This document shows positions 44,908 to 53,055 of a stretch of 64,000 bases of DNA, one piece after another. Each line of letters starts with the position of its first letter. Positions within the stretch are counted from its first letter, which is position 1. Below the pieces are notes generated by a model. That model did no database searches and had not been told where the DNA came from. It saw only the letters and a list, made by a program, of their open reading frames with translations. Made by a program: the position numbers and the translations under genes. This stretch comes from Pseudoalteromonas sp. H105 (GTDB taxonomy: Bacteria > Pseudomonadota > Gammaproteobacteria > Enterobacterales > Alteromonadaceae): the NCBI RefSeq assembly GCF_001469215.1, contig NZ_LOFH01000008.1, positions 62,001-126,000 on the forward strand. The letters are read 5' to 3'.

Positions 44908-46065
44908 GTGATTTTTATCCAATTTTTAGAATTAACACTCATCGGCGCTGCCTCGGGCGTATGTATTTTACTTATTGCACTCTTTGTATTGCGGGGTACT
45001 CGAAGCAACATTTTCATCATTGTTTTCTTCAGCTCAAATCTTATTAACCTTACTGACGAATTCTTGTGGCGTACAGAGCTGGTAAAGTCATTACCCTGGG
45101 TCGTCAATTTATATATACCATTCTTGTATTTAATGGCACCTTCGTTTTATTTGTATGTTAAGTCGCTGACTCAAAAGAACGTTGATATTAGGTGGAGAAA
45201 TACTCATTGGCTTAGTATTATTGTGGGAACGCTTCTTTGTCTGCCTTATTATTTTCTGGATCCTAGCATAAAGGTTGAAAGACTAAATATAGCAACTGAC
45301 CCAGTGACGCACTTGGGGATTTTTACGTTTGGACCAGAGTTTGCGCTGATACTTCTATTGTTAGTGGTCATTACTTACATCATATTGATGTTAAAATTGC
45401 TTAACGAAAACTTAATCAATTTGAAAAGTTATTTTTCAAATATTGAAAATAAAGATCTTTCCTGGATTAGATGGTCTGTAGTACTCCTAGTATGCTCCGC
45501 ATCCTTGTCTGCAGTTTTGCTATTTATGCCTTCTTCAATAGCTGACTCTTGGGAAATACGGATATTCAATTTGTTGTTTGAATTGAGTTGGCTGGTACTA
45601 ATTGGTGCAATGGCCGTAGATCAAAAACCTATTCAGATGACAACAAAGAACAAAAATAAACTAAAAGGTGTTCCTAGCAATGTACAAAAGAAAAAATACG
45701 CGCGGTCAGGTGTTAATGATAATGATCTTGAGAGGTTGGGGTTGAAAATTGAAACATGTATTACTCTCAATAAGTTACACTTAGATCCTGATTTAACCCT
45801 AAGAAAACTATCAATCGAAACTGGCATTTCTGAAACTCTAATCTCGCAAGTACTGAATACTTTCTTTTGTTTAGGCTTTTATGATTTTATTAATAAGCTA
45901 CGTATCGATTATGCCATCGAATTGATGAAAAAATCTGACGACACTTTGCTCATAATTGCGATGGATTCAGGTTTTAACTCTAGATCTACTTTTAATTTAG
46001 CATTTAAAAAGCACAAAAGTGAAACACCTAGTCAATTTCGCCGGACATTAAAACAGCTACGTTAG
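44908..46065 (+). CDS. Membrane-bound AraC-family regulator
   Basis: 385 aa; GTG start proposed from the reading frame (AAAGGG overlaps it, so the start is uncertain). The N-terminal 230 residues have about six or seven TM helices (for example LIGAASGVCILLIALFVLRG, FALILLLLVVITYIILMLKL). The C-terminal 100 residues are an AraC-type double HTH (LRKLSIETGISETLISQVLN, IIAMDSGFNSRSTFNLAFKK). It would sense a membrane or envelope signal and regulate DNA at the membrane. Placement next to three envelope hydrolases suggests they are its targets. Confidence 0.85.
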   Translation: MIFIQFLELTLIGAASGVCILLIALFVLRGTRSNIFIIVFFSSNLINLTDEFLWRTELVKSLPWVVNLYIPFLYLMAPSFYLYVKSLTQKNVDIRWRNTHWLSIIVGTLLCLPYYFLDPSIKVERLNIATDPVTHLGIFTFGPEFALILLLLVVITYIILMLKLLNENLINLKSYFSNIENKDLSWIRWSVVLLVCSASLSAVLLFMPSSIADSWEIRIFNLLFELSWLVLIGAMAVDQKPIQMTTKNKNKLKGVPSNVQKKKYARSGVNDNDLERLGLKIETCITLNKLHLDPDLTLRKLSIETGISETLISQVLNTFFCLGFYDFINKLRIDYAIELMKKSDDTLLIIAMDSGFNSRSTFNLAFKKHKSETPSQFRRTLKQLR

Positions 46066-46132
46066 GATTTTTTTGACTAGGTGTTTCACCTACTCTCGAT
46101 ATTTAAACCTGTGTGTCTAGTGTAGAGCCAGT

Positions 46133-46600
46133 CTATCTCAGTACCATAATATGGCCAGTTGCCTCTATATTCTCGAATCCATTGAGTTTGCCTGTCTGTG
46201 TTTTAACAATATCAAAACCACACTTTTGATATAAGTTAATAGCAGGCTCGTTATTAGACAATACCGATACTTCAACAGGCCTTAGGGTATCATTCAGTGC
46301 AAGCTTCAAAAGTCTGGTACCTACACCCTGTCTGAAATTAGAAGGATTGACGTACAACCAGCTAATTTCATATGGAGTGTAGGCGATAAAACCTAAAACG
46401 CCGCTGTGATTCTCTGCGACAAATAATTTGCCAGCAAACAGTTCTTCTTCTTCAAAAGAGTCTTGCAATGACTTAAAGGCCATGGTGCCAACAGTTAGGT
46501 TTAATTCTATTAGCCTTGATTTATCGTGAGTTTTGCATAGCTCTAGCCAGTGCTTAGCGCTATATTGTGTAATGTAAAATTCTAAAGTCGTGTCTATCAT
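46133..46600 (-). CDS. GNAT family N-acetyltransferase
   Basis: 155 aa. The GNAT fold is shown by LGFIAYTPYEISWLYVNPSN, the acetyl-CoA-binding FRQGVGTRLLKLALNDT (Q-x-x-G-x-G), and NEPAINLYQKCGFDIVKTQT. Substrate unknown. It ends convergent to the AraC-type gene. Confidence 0.88.
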   Translation of the reverse strand: MIDTTLEFYITQYSAKHWLELCKTHDKSRLIELNLTVGTMAFKSLQDSFEEEELFAGKLFVAENHSGVLGFIAYTPYEISWLYVNPSNFRQGVGTRLLKLALNDTLRPVEVSVLSNNEPAINLYQKCGFDIVKTQTGKLNGFENIEATGHIMVLR

Positions 46601-46808
46601 CTGTAACTACATCATCCTTTTCATTTTTCATTTTTTTACTCATTGTTCAGGAATACACTCTAATATGTGCACGAGCACGTGTTTATGCGATGCTACTATT
46701 ACTTAATATACTGGATTTCTAATAGTTTGCTAGCCACCAGCATCGGTTAAAGATGCCGAGTGTATTAACCTCAACCTCATAAATTTTTAACATCATGTCT
46801 AACTCCTT

Positions 46809-47275
46809 TTAAATCAAGTCATGCTCAATAATTGAGTATATGCCCTCGCCAATGATGTGATCAAGCACTGATACATCAATTAGGTTAAGTGCCTATTGAA
46901 GTTTGATAGTAATGAGCTTGTCTGCTTGAGATGGGGTGGTAACGCCCGAAGGGTGGCTGTGAGCCAGGATGACGGACGCAGCATTAAGCTCTAGCACCTC
47001 TTGAACGACTTCTCTAGGGTACTAGCTGCGTTAATAGTGCCTCTAAATAGCTCTTTAAACTCCAGTATACGGTTCTGGCTATCTAAAAACAGTACGGCAA
47101 ATACTTCATGTTCATGTATCGCGAGTTTATGTTTTAAGTACTCTTCGCAATCATTAGGGCTACTCAATATGCCATCACTAAACTGCTTCTTAGCGACGAT
47201 GTATGCAGCGGCTTCTAGTATCTGGGCATCATTTACGGGGTGTTCAAATTCATATAACGACTGTTGACCTTGCAT
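46809..47275 (-). pseudogene. Decayed radC copy (second module)
   Basis: The start MQGQQSLYEFEHPVNDAQIL and [13 protein letters not shown] follow RadC. After this a small deletion shifts the frame near 47020. The other frame then continues [37 protein letters not shown], an internal TAG in the expected LIKAL region, and LNLIDVSVLDHIIGEGIYSI to TAA at 46809. The reading is clearly that of a RadC protein broken by one frameshift and one stop. Confidence 0.88.
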
Positions 47276-47399
47276 TGTAAATACCTCTTAAGTGGTTCAT
47301 GCAAGTTAGTGATGTATATGTGTAAGTTTTTTGTTTGAGGACATAAAAAATTACTAACCCCGTAAAGGCTATGAACTAATAACCAACCGGAGAAACTCC

Positions 47400-47585
47400 A
47401 TGCGTTTAATCAAATTAAAAGAAGTAATCGAAAAAACATCACTCGGCTATTCAAGTGTTTATAAGTTTATTTCTGAAGGCATATTCCAAAGCAAATATAG
47501 CTTGGTGCTAAATCAGTGGTGTAGGTTGAGTCAGAGGTGGGTGCTCGGATTGGGGTTAGAGAGTCTTATTGAATCTAAGAGATAA
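47400..47585 (+). pseudogene. Decayed alpA copy (second module)
   Basis: MRLIKLKEVIEKTSLGYSSV then YKFISEGIF follows the intact AlpA at 40085. After IF a small deletion shifts frame; the shifted frame reads KQI-stop-LGAKSVV-stop-VESEVG, the AlpA C-terminus with two nonsense codons. Upstream CGGAGAA and the divergent decayed radC copy repeat the layout of the intact module. Confidence 0.85.
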
Positions 47586-47621
47586 GTGATGTAATGATAT
47601 TTACGTATCATTACATCACTT
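47584..47621. repeat. 16-bp perfect inverted repeat
   Basis: AAGTGATGTAATGATA / TATCATTACATCACTT with loop TTTACG overlaps the stop codon of the decayed alpA copy. There is no T run, so it is not a typical terminator. It could be a protein-binding palindrome or a transcript-stabilising hairpin. Confidence 0.7.
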
Positions 47622-47733
47622 CAGTAGCATATATAATTAAGTTTTAGACTTAGATAAGAAAGTAATACAGATACAGGTTTCTATAGGTTACATGCGGGCT
47701 TTCTTTATCGCCAAGTGTATTTAAACTAAATTG

Positions 47734-48780
47734 TTAATCAATTAAAGTTTCATCATCTACAGCGATCATGTAATTAGCTAATGAATTAATATCACCTTCG
47801 GCTATAGACGTTGCATAATCACTATTCTGGAAAATAGTGGCTATGGCTTTTTGTCGAACATTTACATTTCCTGCTCCATCGATGATATAACAGAGTCTAT
47901 GCCCCATCTTTCGCGCTTTCTTATGAAGTGCCTGTGATTCTCTAGCTTTTCTTTCTATTGTACTATTTGTGGTAACCTGAAAGCTAACTTCTAGGCCAAA
48001 CTCCTTAGCATTTGGTGACCTAATCGTGAGGTCAAACTTCGTCGGAGAACCCTCATCAGCGTGGTTTACACCTGTAAGAGTACCCTCTTCTTGAATTATC
48101 CAATTTTGAGGTAAAAAGCTAGTTAATAGCTTAGCAACGTACTTCTGAGACGCATGACCTAAGCTATTCGCCTTTTCGCCAGAAAGCTGTTTGCTAACTC
48201 GTATATAATTTTCTTTCACGAATTTTTCAATTTCTTCCGAGTTGCCCATTAGTAAACCTATATTACACCGGTCCTGCGCATCTTTCGGTAGGTTATTTGT
48301 AATGTCAAGAGAGCCAAATAACAACAACATTATAGTATCGTTCATTCGATTAGTTAAAATTGTATTGTGAAGAATAGATTTTGCGTCGACTTTTAAAGCT
48401 GAATTCGTGAGGGGGCGTTTATTATGGATTTCTCTAAATGGATATGTAAACTCTTCTTCATTCCATAAAAAGGTTATTTCATTATTTGGAAATGCATTTG
48501 AAAGCGGTGATAACTTATTTAAGGCTTCGCCTCCAAGATCTGATAAAACCATTAGATGCTTTAAAAAAATTGATGGGGTTAGTGCTTTAGATTCGCTTAA
48601 AACGGATGCCCATGAAAGAGGTGTTTTAGATGCAACTTTTAGTAAAGCAATAAACTCATCTTGAGTTTTTAAAAGTATTGGTAATGCACTTAATGAATCG
48701 GCTTTCTCGAGCATTTCTTCGGACCAATGTAGGATAGCCGTTGTTTGGAGGTCAATAGTTGTTGGTTTAATAAACTCCAT
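47734..48780 (-). CDS. Putative type II restriction endonuclease
   Basis: 348 aa. Located 152 bp from, and divergent to, a C5 methyltransferase gene, the classical type II arrangement. The C-terminal half has a plausible PD-(D/E)xK-like site: KFD (D250) LTIRSPNAKEFGLEVSFQV (E264, Q268) preceded by a beta hairpin, with later basic helix ERKARESQALHKKARKMGHR. The motif is not canonical (no clear x-K). The recognition sequence cannot be deduced. Codon usage is AT-rich like the rest of the island. Confidence 0.72.
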   Translation of the reverse strand: MEFIKPTTIDLQTTAILHWSEEMLEKADSLSALPILLKTQDEFIALLKVASKTPLSWASVLSESKALTPSIFLKHLMVLSDLGGEALNKLSPLSNAFPNNEITFLWNEEEFTYPFREIHNKRPLTNSALKVDAKSILHNTILTNRMNDTIMLLLFGSLDITNNLPKDAQDRCNIGLLMGNSEEIEKFVKENYIRVSKQLSGEKANSLGHASQKYVAKLLTSFLPQNWIIQEEGTLTGVNHADEGSPTKFDLTIRSPNAKEFGLEVSFQVTTNSTIERKARESQALHKKARKMGHRLCYIIDGAGNVNVRQKAIATIFQNSDYATSIAEGDINSLANYMIAVDDETLID

Positions 48781-48932
48781 TAGTATAATTCCTTCTTTGT
48801 TAATGGCCTAAATACGCTGTAGAATAGCCCATCGTTGCATCAAGTTATATAGCTTTGATGATAAAACTCAAATACTTAAAATATTTTTGCCTTATTAGTG
48901 CAAAGAAGTGTCATTTTTTAAATGGTAGATGA

Positions 48933-50183
48933 ATGGTTAAATTTATAGATCTTTTTGCTGGTACAGGTGGGGTAAGGCTGGCTTTTGAGCAGGCTTGCGA
49001 TGAATTAAACATACGAACTAAATGTGTATTTAGCTCTGAAATAGATAAAAAAGCTTCAGCTTCATACAAACTAAACTTTAAAGATAACCCTCTATCTGAC
49101 ATAACCCAAGTTGACAATATACCTGATTTTGACTTTTTGCTTGCAGGGTTTCCCTGTCAGGCATTTTCATACGCAGGAAATCAAAAAGGGTTTCAAGATG
49201 AAACGCGAGGTACGCTATTTTTTGACATTCTCAGAATTTTGAAAAAGAATAAGCCGAAATATTTGTTTTTGGAAAACGTCAGGGGTCTAACAACTCATGA
49301 CAAAGGTAATACGTTCAAGGTCATTCAAGAATCGCTAGCTGAGCTAGGTTATAATATTGATTTTACATTACTTAATTCTAGCGAGTTTGGCGTTCCCCAA
49401 AATCGAGTTCGAATATACATAGTTGGAGTTCTGGGAGGGGATGCCAAGTTATCTCTAAGTAATAGCCTTGGCTCAGCAGATACAAATAAATATATTAAAA
49501 AAAAGGGCGCACTTACTGTTGGTGATATATTAGAGCAAGATGTAGATGTAAAATATCATTGTAGTGAGCTGTTTCAAAAGCAGCTTAAACAAGTTGTTGG
49601 GGATGATTTATCTTCATTAAATAGCTATCGCTTGAGTGATTATCGCGGTGGGAAAACTATTCACTCATGGGATTTAGGGATCAAAGGAGTTTGCTCTGAA
49701 GATGAAGTAGAGTTTCTAAATTTACTTATTGCGAATAGAAGAAAGAAAATATTTGGGTCGCATCAAGATGGTAAAAGTTTAACTAAAGAGCAAATATTGA
49801 CTTTTTATAGTGAAGAAAAGTTTGATGTAGTCACTGAGTCATTAATTCATAAAGGCTATATAAAAGTGATTGATGAAAAGTATAAACCTGTTTGCGGGAA
49901 TATGTCTTTCGAAGTTTTTAAATTTTTAGATCCAAATGGTATATCGATAACACTTACTGCGTCAGACTCGAATCGGTTAGGAGTAATCCAAAATAATATT
50001 GCCCGACGCTTAACTCCAAGAGAGTGCGCCAGGTTGCAAGGGTATCCAGATAGTTATCGATTAATTGAGGATGATAATGCCGTGTATAAGCAAATGGGTA
50101 ATGGAGTGTCAGTACCAGTAATTAAAACTGTTATAAGTGACTTTTTTTTAAGTAGTATAATGATTAATTCCAAATGCTCTTAA
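48933..50183 (+). CDS. C5 DNA cytosine methyltransferase
   Basis: 416 aa. Canonical motifs in order: I FIDLFAGTGGVRLAF; IV with the catalytic Cys75 in GFPCQAFSYAG; VI ENV (114-116) in LFLENVRGLTTHD; VIII VPQNRVRIYIVG; a target-recognition region about 190-340; IX ARRLTPRECARLQGYPDSY; X YKQMGNGVSVPVI. It methylates the fifth carbon of cytosine in a short site and protects the host from the divergent nuclease. The TRD is long and would define specificity; I cannot assign it. Confidence 0.95.
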   Translation: MVKFIDLFAGTGGVRLAFEQACDELNIRTKCVFSSEIDKKASASYKLNFKDNPLSDITQVDNIPDFDFLLAGFPCQAFSYAGNQKGFQDETRGTLFFDILRILKKNKPKYLFLENVRGLTTHDKGNTFKVIQESLAELGYNIDFTLLNSSEFGVPQNRVRIYIVGVLGGDAKLSLSNSLGSADTNKYIKKKGALTVGDILEQDVDVKYHCSELFQKQLKQVVGDDLSSLNSYRLSDYRGGKTIHSWDLGIKGVCSEDEVEFLNLLIANRRKKIFGSHQDGKSLTKEQILTFYSEEKFDVVTESLIHKGYIKVIDEKYKPVCGNMSFEVFKFLDPNGISITLTASDSNRLGVIQNNIARRLTPRECARLQGYPDSYRLIEDDNAVYKQMGNGVSVPVIKTVISDFFLSSIMINSKCS

Positions 50184-50228
50184 GCTTTTCCTGAGAAGTA
50201 TTCTATTAAGTGTTAAGAAAGCTCTAGC

Positions 50229-50567
50229 CTAGTGAGTTTTCTTAGTACTTTTCATATTTAGTAAAGTTAATTTTAACTCTGTATAATACCTACACTCAAA
50301 AACTACCTTTCCATTACCAGCATAAACCTCCGGTTCTTCATTATTCCCCTCATTAAAAGCTTCAACAATTACATATCTAGACGTATCTTCTTCTCTGCGC
50401 TCTTCGTCAGTATAATCTACCCATAATACATAAAACTGCTCAAATACTTTAAAATAGAAACTAGGACATAGATCGTTATGCCAGCTTTTATCTATTAGAT
50501 AAGGGTGATCTTTTAAGTCAAAGCCGAGGTCAAAGTCTTGGCCAAACTCCTGTTTATATAACTTCAT
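50229..50567 (-). CDS. Hypothetical island protein
   Basis: 112 aa. Soluble, acidic and aromatic-rich (FGQDFDLGFDLKDHPYLIDK, SFYFKVFEQFYVLWVDYTDE). I do not recognise it. It converges on the methyltransferase gene and follows the 223-aa-range protein on the same strand with a hairpin between. Possibly an accessory of the restriction region, by position only. Confidence 0.6.
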   Translation of the reverse strand: MKLYKQEFGQDFDLGFDLKDHPYLIDKSWHNDLCPSFYFKVFEQFYVLWVDYTDEERREEDTSRYVIVEAFNEGNNEEPEVYAGNGKVVFECRYYTELKLTLLNMKSTKKTH

Positions 50568-50592
50568 TCTTTACTCCTAAAAATAAATACTT

Positions 50593-50616
50593 AAGCAGGT
50601 GCAAAAGCACCTGCTT
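50593..50616. terminator. Hairpin between two island genes
   Basis: AAGCAGGTGC / GCACCTGCTT, 10-bp stem with loop AAAA, followed by TT on the + strand. It would separate the two minus-strand genes. Confidence 0.6.
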
Positions 50617-50629
50617 TTATGTCGATTAG

Positions 50630-51265
50630 TTATAGTGGAAAGCCTAAATCTTTTTCTGTTAGATAGTAGCAGTTATCTTCTTTGTTAAAACCAAATAGGC
50701 TTGCATAAGAAGGTTTCCCTTCAGGGAAGGTGATCTTTAGGTGGGGACAGCCTTCATGGATTAACTCAATATTTACTCTGTGCTGTAATAGTTGCTTATG
50801 GGGAATATTGAGTTTTTCAGAGATCTTTTTTATAAGTATAATATTGAGCCCTTTGCTTTTAATTTCATTCTCATTGTAGAGTTTAAAATCAGCTTTAACT
50901 ATACCTTTTTTTTTCCAGTTTCTTAAAGGACCAGACCAAATGTTCGCGAGTAAATTTGACTCTTGACTAAGTTTTTTAGCGTCCCAGCACTTAACCGAAT
51001 GGCTACCATTTTTAAAGGAAATAGTAATTTCAGCCTGTTTTGTATTTATTAACTCGAACTTAAATTCATCTGTTGATAGATCATCAAAGCAAAGTGTCGG
51101 CTTCTTTTCCTTACTATCAGAGTTAAATACTTTTTCTATCTCATCCAATAATCGGTTGATTGCTTTATCAGGAGTATCATTAAAACCCATCGCATATTTT
51201 TCCATACGGGTATAAGTATCTTTACTGATGGAAAATTCGATTAATTTCTCAGTGTTATGTGTCAT
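50630..51265 (-). CDS. Hypothetical island protein with RHH-like N-terminus
   Basis: About 211 aa from the ATG at 51265 (AGGAGC 5 nt upstream; an earlier Met lacks this). The N-terminal 45 residues (KLIEFSISKDTYTRMEKYAM, then DTPDKAINRLLDEI) have the strand-helix-helix pattern of small DNA-binding proteins such as RHH repressors. The rest (GSHSVKCWDAKKLSQESNLL, HLKITFPEGKPSY) is unassigned. Two near-identical 18-bp repeats and a 14-bp palindrome lie just upstream, fitting autoregulation. Possibly a restriction or methylation-related regulator, by context. Confidence 0.6.
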   Translation of the reverse strand: MTHNTEKLIEFSISKDTYTRMEKYAMGFNDTPDKAINRLLDEIEKVFNSDSKEKKPTLCFDDLSTDEFKFELINTKQAEITISFKNGSHSVKCWDAKKLSQESNLLANIWSGPLRNWKKKGIVKADFKLYNENEIKSKGLNIILIKKISEKLNIPHKQLLQHRVNIELIHEGCPHLKITFPEGKPSYASLFGFNKEDNCYYLTEKDLGFPL

Positions 51266-51312
51266 AAATGCTCCTAAAATAAAATTTAAAGCTTCAATCA
51301 TAATTTTAACTT

Positions 51313-51389
51313 TATATGACTTAAATTATGATTTCATTACCTATGGCACTAGTCAATCATTTTTTTAATCATATATGATTTAAATAATG
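51313..51389. promoter_or_regulatory. Paired 18-bp repeats and palindrome, candidate operator
   Basis: TATATGACTTAAATTATG (51313-51330) and TATATGATTTAAATAATG (51372-51389) differ at two bases and are 59 bp apart. The second overlaps the perfect palindrome AATCATATATGATT (51367-51380). They lie between the start of the RHH-like gene and the island's right end. Confidence 0.5.
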
Positions 51390-51468
51390 GTTTTATTATA
51401 AAATTATGCAATAGCAGCAATAAATACTGTAAACTATAATTATAATTAAGAGTGAAAAGCATCGTTTT

Positions 51469-51496
51469 ACTTTTAGTACCCACATTAGTACCCATG
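51469..51496 (+). repeat. 28-bp island-end repeat, right copy
   Basis: ACTTTTAGTACCCACATTAG plus TACCCATG; 25 of 28 bases equal to 36114-36141, same orientation. It lies 54 bp inside the right core site. Confidence 0.55.
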
Positions 51497-51531
51497 GCCT
51501 AAGGCCTGAAATTAAAGGTCATATAAATCAA

Positions 51532-52485
51532 ATGAGTAGATCAGGAATACAGTGGTTCCCTGGGCATATGAATAAAGCCCGTAATGAAATTAAAGAAATC
51601 ATGCCACAAATGGATGTGATCATTGAAGTGCTTGATGCGCGCATTCCTTACAGTAGTGAAAACCCAATGGTGACGAGCCTTCGCGAAGGCAAGCCGGTCA
51701 TCAAAATTTTGAATAAGTCGGACTTAGCCGACCCTAAAATGACCCAAGCATGGAAAGATTACTTTGAGCAAGAGAGCGGTGTAAAAGCCATTGCATTCGG
51801 TAATGATAAAGCAGGGCAAGTGCATACTATTAACGAGCTATGCAGAAAGCTCGTGCCGCATAAAGTGGGCGCTGATAAACAAATTAAAGCCATGATCATG
51901 GGCATCCCGAATGTGGGCAAGTCTACGCTTATAAATACGCTCGCAGGTCGTATAGTCGCAAAAACAGGTAATGAGCCTGCCGTGACGAAAGCGCAACAAC
52001 GTATTAAACTAGACGATGGCATTATGCTTTACGACACCCCTGGGATGTTGTGGCCAAAAGTTGAAAATGAAAACTCGGGTTACCGTTTAGGTGCTACAGG
52101 TGCAATACGTGATACTGCTATTGAATATGAAGAGGTGGCCAGTTACACCGCTGAGTACTTATTGCATGCCTACCCAGAACTGTTAAAGGCTCGCTATAAA
52201 ATTGATGAGTTACCACAAAGTGATTGGGAATTTGTTGAAATGGCGGGTAAAAAGCGCGGTTGTATCCGTGGTGGCAACCAAATTGATACCTATAAAATGT
52301 CTGAAATTCTAATTAATGAATTACGTGACGGTATTATTGGCCGTATTACCATGGAAACGCCAGAGATGCGCGAAGGAGAAGAAAAAATGGTTGCGGAGTT
52401 ACGTGCTGCCGCTGAAGCTAAAAAAGCCGCTAAAGAAGAAGAGAAAAAACAGCGCCGAGCAAGAGCGCGTAAAAATCGTCGTTAG
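51532..52485 (+). CDS. rbgA: RbgA/YlqF-type ribosome-assembly GTPase, start replaced by the island
   Basis: 317 aa. Circularly permuted GTPase motifs: G4 NKSDLAD near residues 57-63, G1 GIPNVGKST near 124-132, G3 DTPGM near 167-171, with a basic C-terminal tail (EEEKKQRRARARKNRR). Such enzymes mature the large ribosomal subunit. The N-terminus now reads MSRSGIQWFPGHMNKAR, whereas the native start, left at 35978, reads MAIQWFPG. The first five codons come from the island; the 16-bp core holds IQWFPG. The ribosome-binding signal is weak (AAAGG 13 nt away), so expression may be changed. Confidence 0.93.
   Translation: MSRSGIQWFPGHMNKARNEIKEIMPQMDVIIEVLDARIPYSSENPMVTSLREGKPVIKILNKSDLADPKMTQAWKDYFEQESGVKAIAFGNDKAGQVHTINELCRKLVPHKVGADKQIKAMIMGIPNVGKSTLINTLAGRIVAKTGNEPAVTKAQQRIKLDDGIMLYDTPGMLWPKVENENSGYRLGATGAIRDTAIEYEEVASYTAEYLLHAYPELLKARYKIDELPQSDWEFVEMAGKKRGCIRGGNQIDTYKMSEILINELRDGIIGRITMETPEMREGEEKMVAELRAAAEAKKAAKEEEKKQRRARARKNRR
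51550..51565 (+). other. Right attachment site core (16-bp direct repeat)
   Basis: CAGTGGTTCCCTGGGC, identical to 35987-36002. It lies inside the current rbgA reading frame and marks the right island boundary (attR). Confidence 0.85.
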
Positions 52486-52527
52486 TTTTTATGACTTAGC
52501 TTATTTCAGTACATAAATTATACGCAT

Positions 52528-52552
52528 AAAAAAAGCCCGTAAGGGCTTTTTT
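52528..52552. terminator. Bidirectional terminator of rbgA and sRNA copy A
   Basis: AAAAAAAGCCC, loop GTAA, GGGCTTTTTT: A and T runs on both sides permit termination in both directions. An equal hairpin ends copy B at 52830-52854. Confidence 0.88.
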
Positions 52553-52746
52553 AGTGTCATATCAACCGTCACCGATATGAGCAATGTAGCAAGTAAAATG
52601 TAGGGCGATTACCCATTATTATTATCAAGGGGCGTTGCTGCTAATAACAGGTAATCATAGCTTTAACGTGGGCTACACGTTGTTTCAGGGTCGAGAAACA
52701 AATTCAGTTTATTCCTTACAAGTCGTAGTGCTTTACCGCCTTGTTG
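52528..52746 (-). ncRNA. RyhB-like iron-stress sRNA, copy A
   Basis: On the minus strand a TTGACA-17-GATAAT promoter (52776-52781 and 52753-52758) would start a transcript near 52746. It runs about 220 nt to an intrinsic terminator (stem AGCCC/GGGCT, loop TTAC, then seven T) at 52528-52547. It contains CTACATTGCTCATATCGGTG (52570-52589); ACATTGCTCA is the conserved pairing core of RyhB. A Fur-like box lies just upstream of the -35. The size suits Vibrio-type RyhB. The terminator is shared with the + strand rbgA gene. Start and end are inferred from sequence. Confidence 0.8.
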
Positions 52747-52752
52747 ATATTG

Positions 52753-52807
52753 ATTATCAGTTAGATTAAGTTGTGTGTCAACAGCTTGTTGAAAATAATT
52801 CTCATTT
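52753..52807 (-). promoter_or_regulatory. Promoter and Fur-like box of sRNA copy A
   Basis: On the minus strand: AAATGAGAATTATTTTC (52791-52807) resembles a Fur box (12 of 17 positions), then TTGACA (52776-52781), 17 bp, and GATAAT (52753-52758). The box lies right before the -35, where Fur with iron would repress. Confidence 0.75.
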
Positions 52808-52829
52808 ATTTTGTATGAATTTCAGACAT

Positions 52830-53049
52830 AAAAAAAGCCCGTAAGGGCTTTTTTAGTTTCATATCTACCGTCACCGATATGAGCAATGTAGCAAGTAAAA
52901 TAGTAGGGCGGTTAAATGTTATCAACATCAAGGGGCGTTGTTGCTAATAACAGATAACCATAGCTTTAACGTGGGCTTCACGTTGTTTCAGGGTCGAGAA
53001 ACAAATTCAGTTTATTCAGTACAAGCCGTGGTGCTTTATCGTCTTGTTG
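52830..53049 (-). ncRNA. RyhB-like iron-stress sRNA, copy B
   Basis: Same design as copy A, shifted by about 302 bp: TTGACA (53079-53084), 17 bp, GATAAT (53056-53061), predicted start near 53049, and the AGCCC/GGGCT terminator at 52830-52849. The core CTACATTGCTCATATCGGTG (52872-52891) and flanks ACCGTCACC are unchanged, while the 5' and middle parts carry many substitutions. That pattern, a fixed core with drifting surroundings, fits two functional paralogues like PrrF1/PrrF2. Confidence 0.8.
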
Positions 53050-53055
53050 ATATTG

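Noticed and set aside
46719..46796. A 25-codon minus-strand ORF (MMLKIYEVEV...) with AAAAGGAG upstream
   Set aside because: The ribosome-binding site is good, but the peptide is very short, lies directly behind a decayed radC and has no supporting conservation that I can see.
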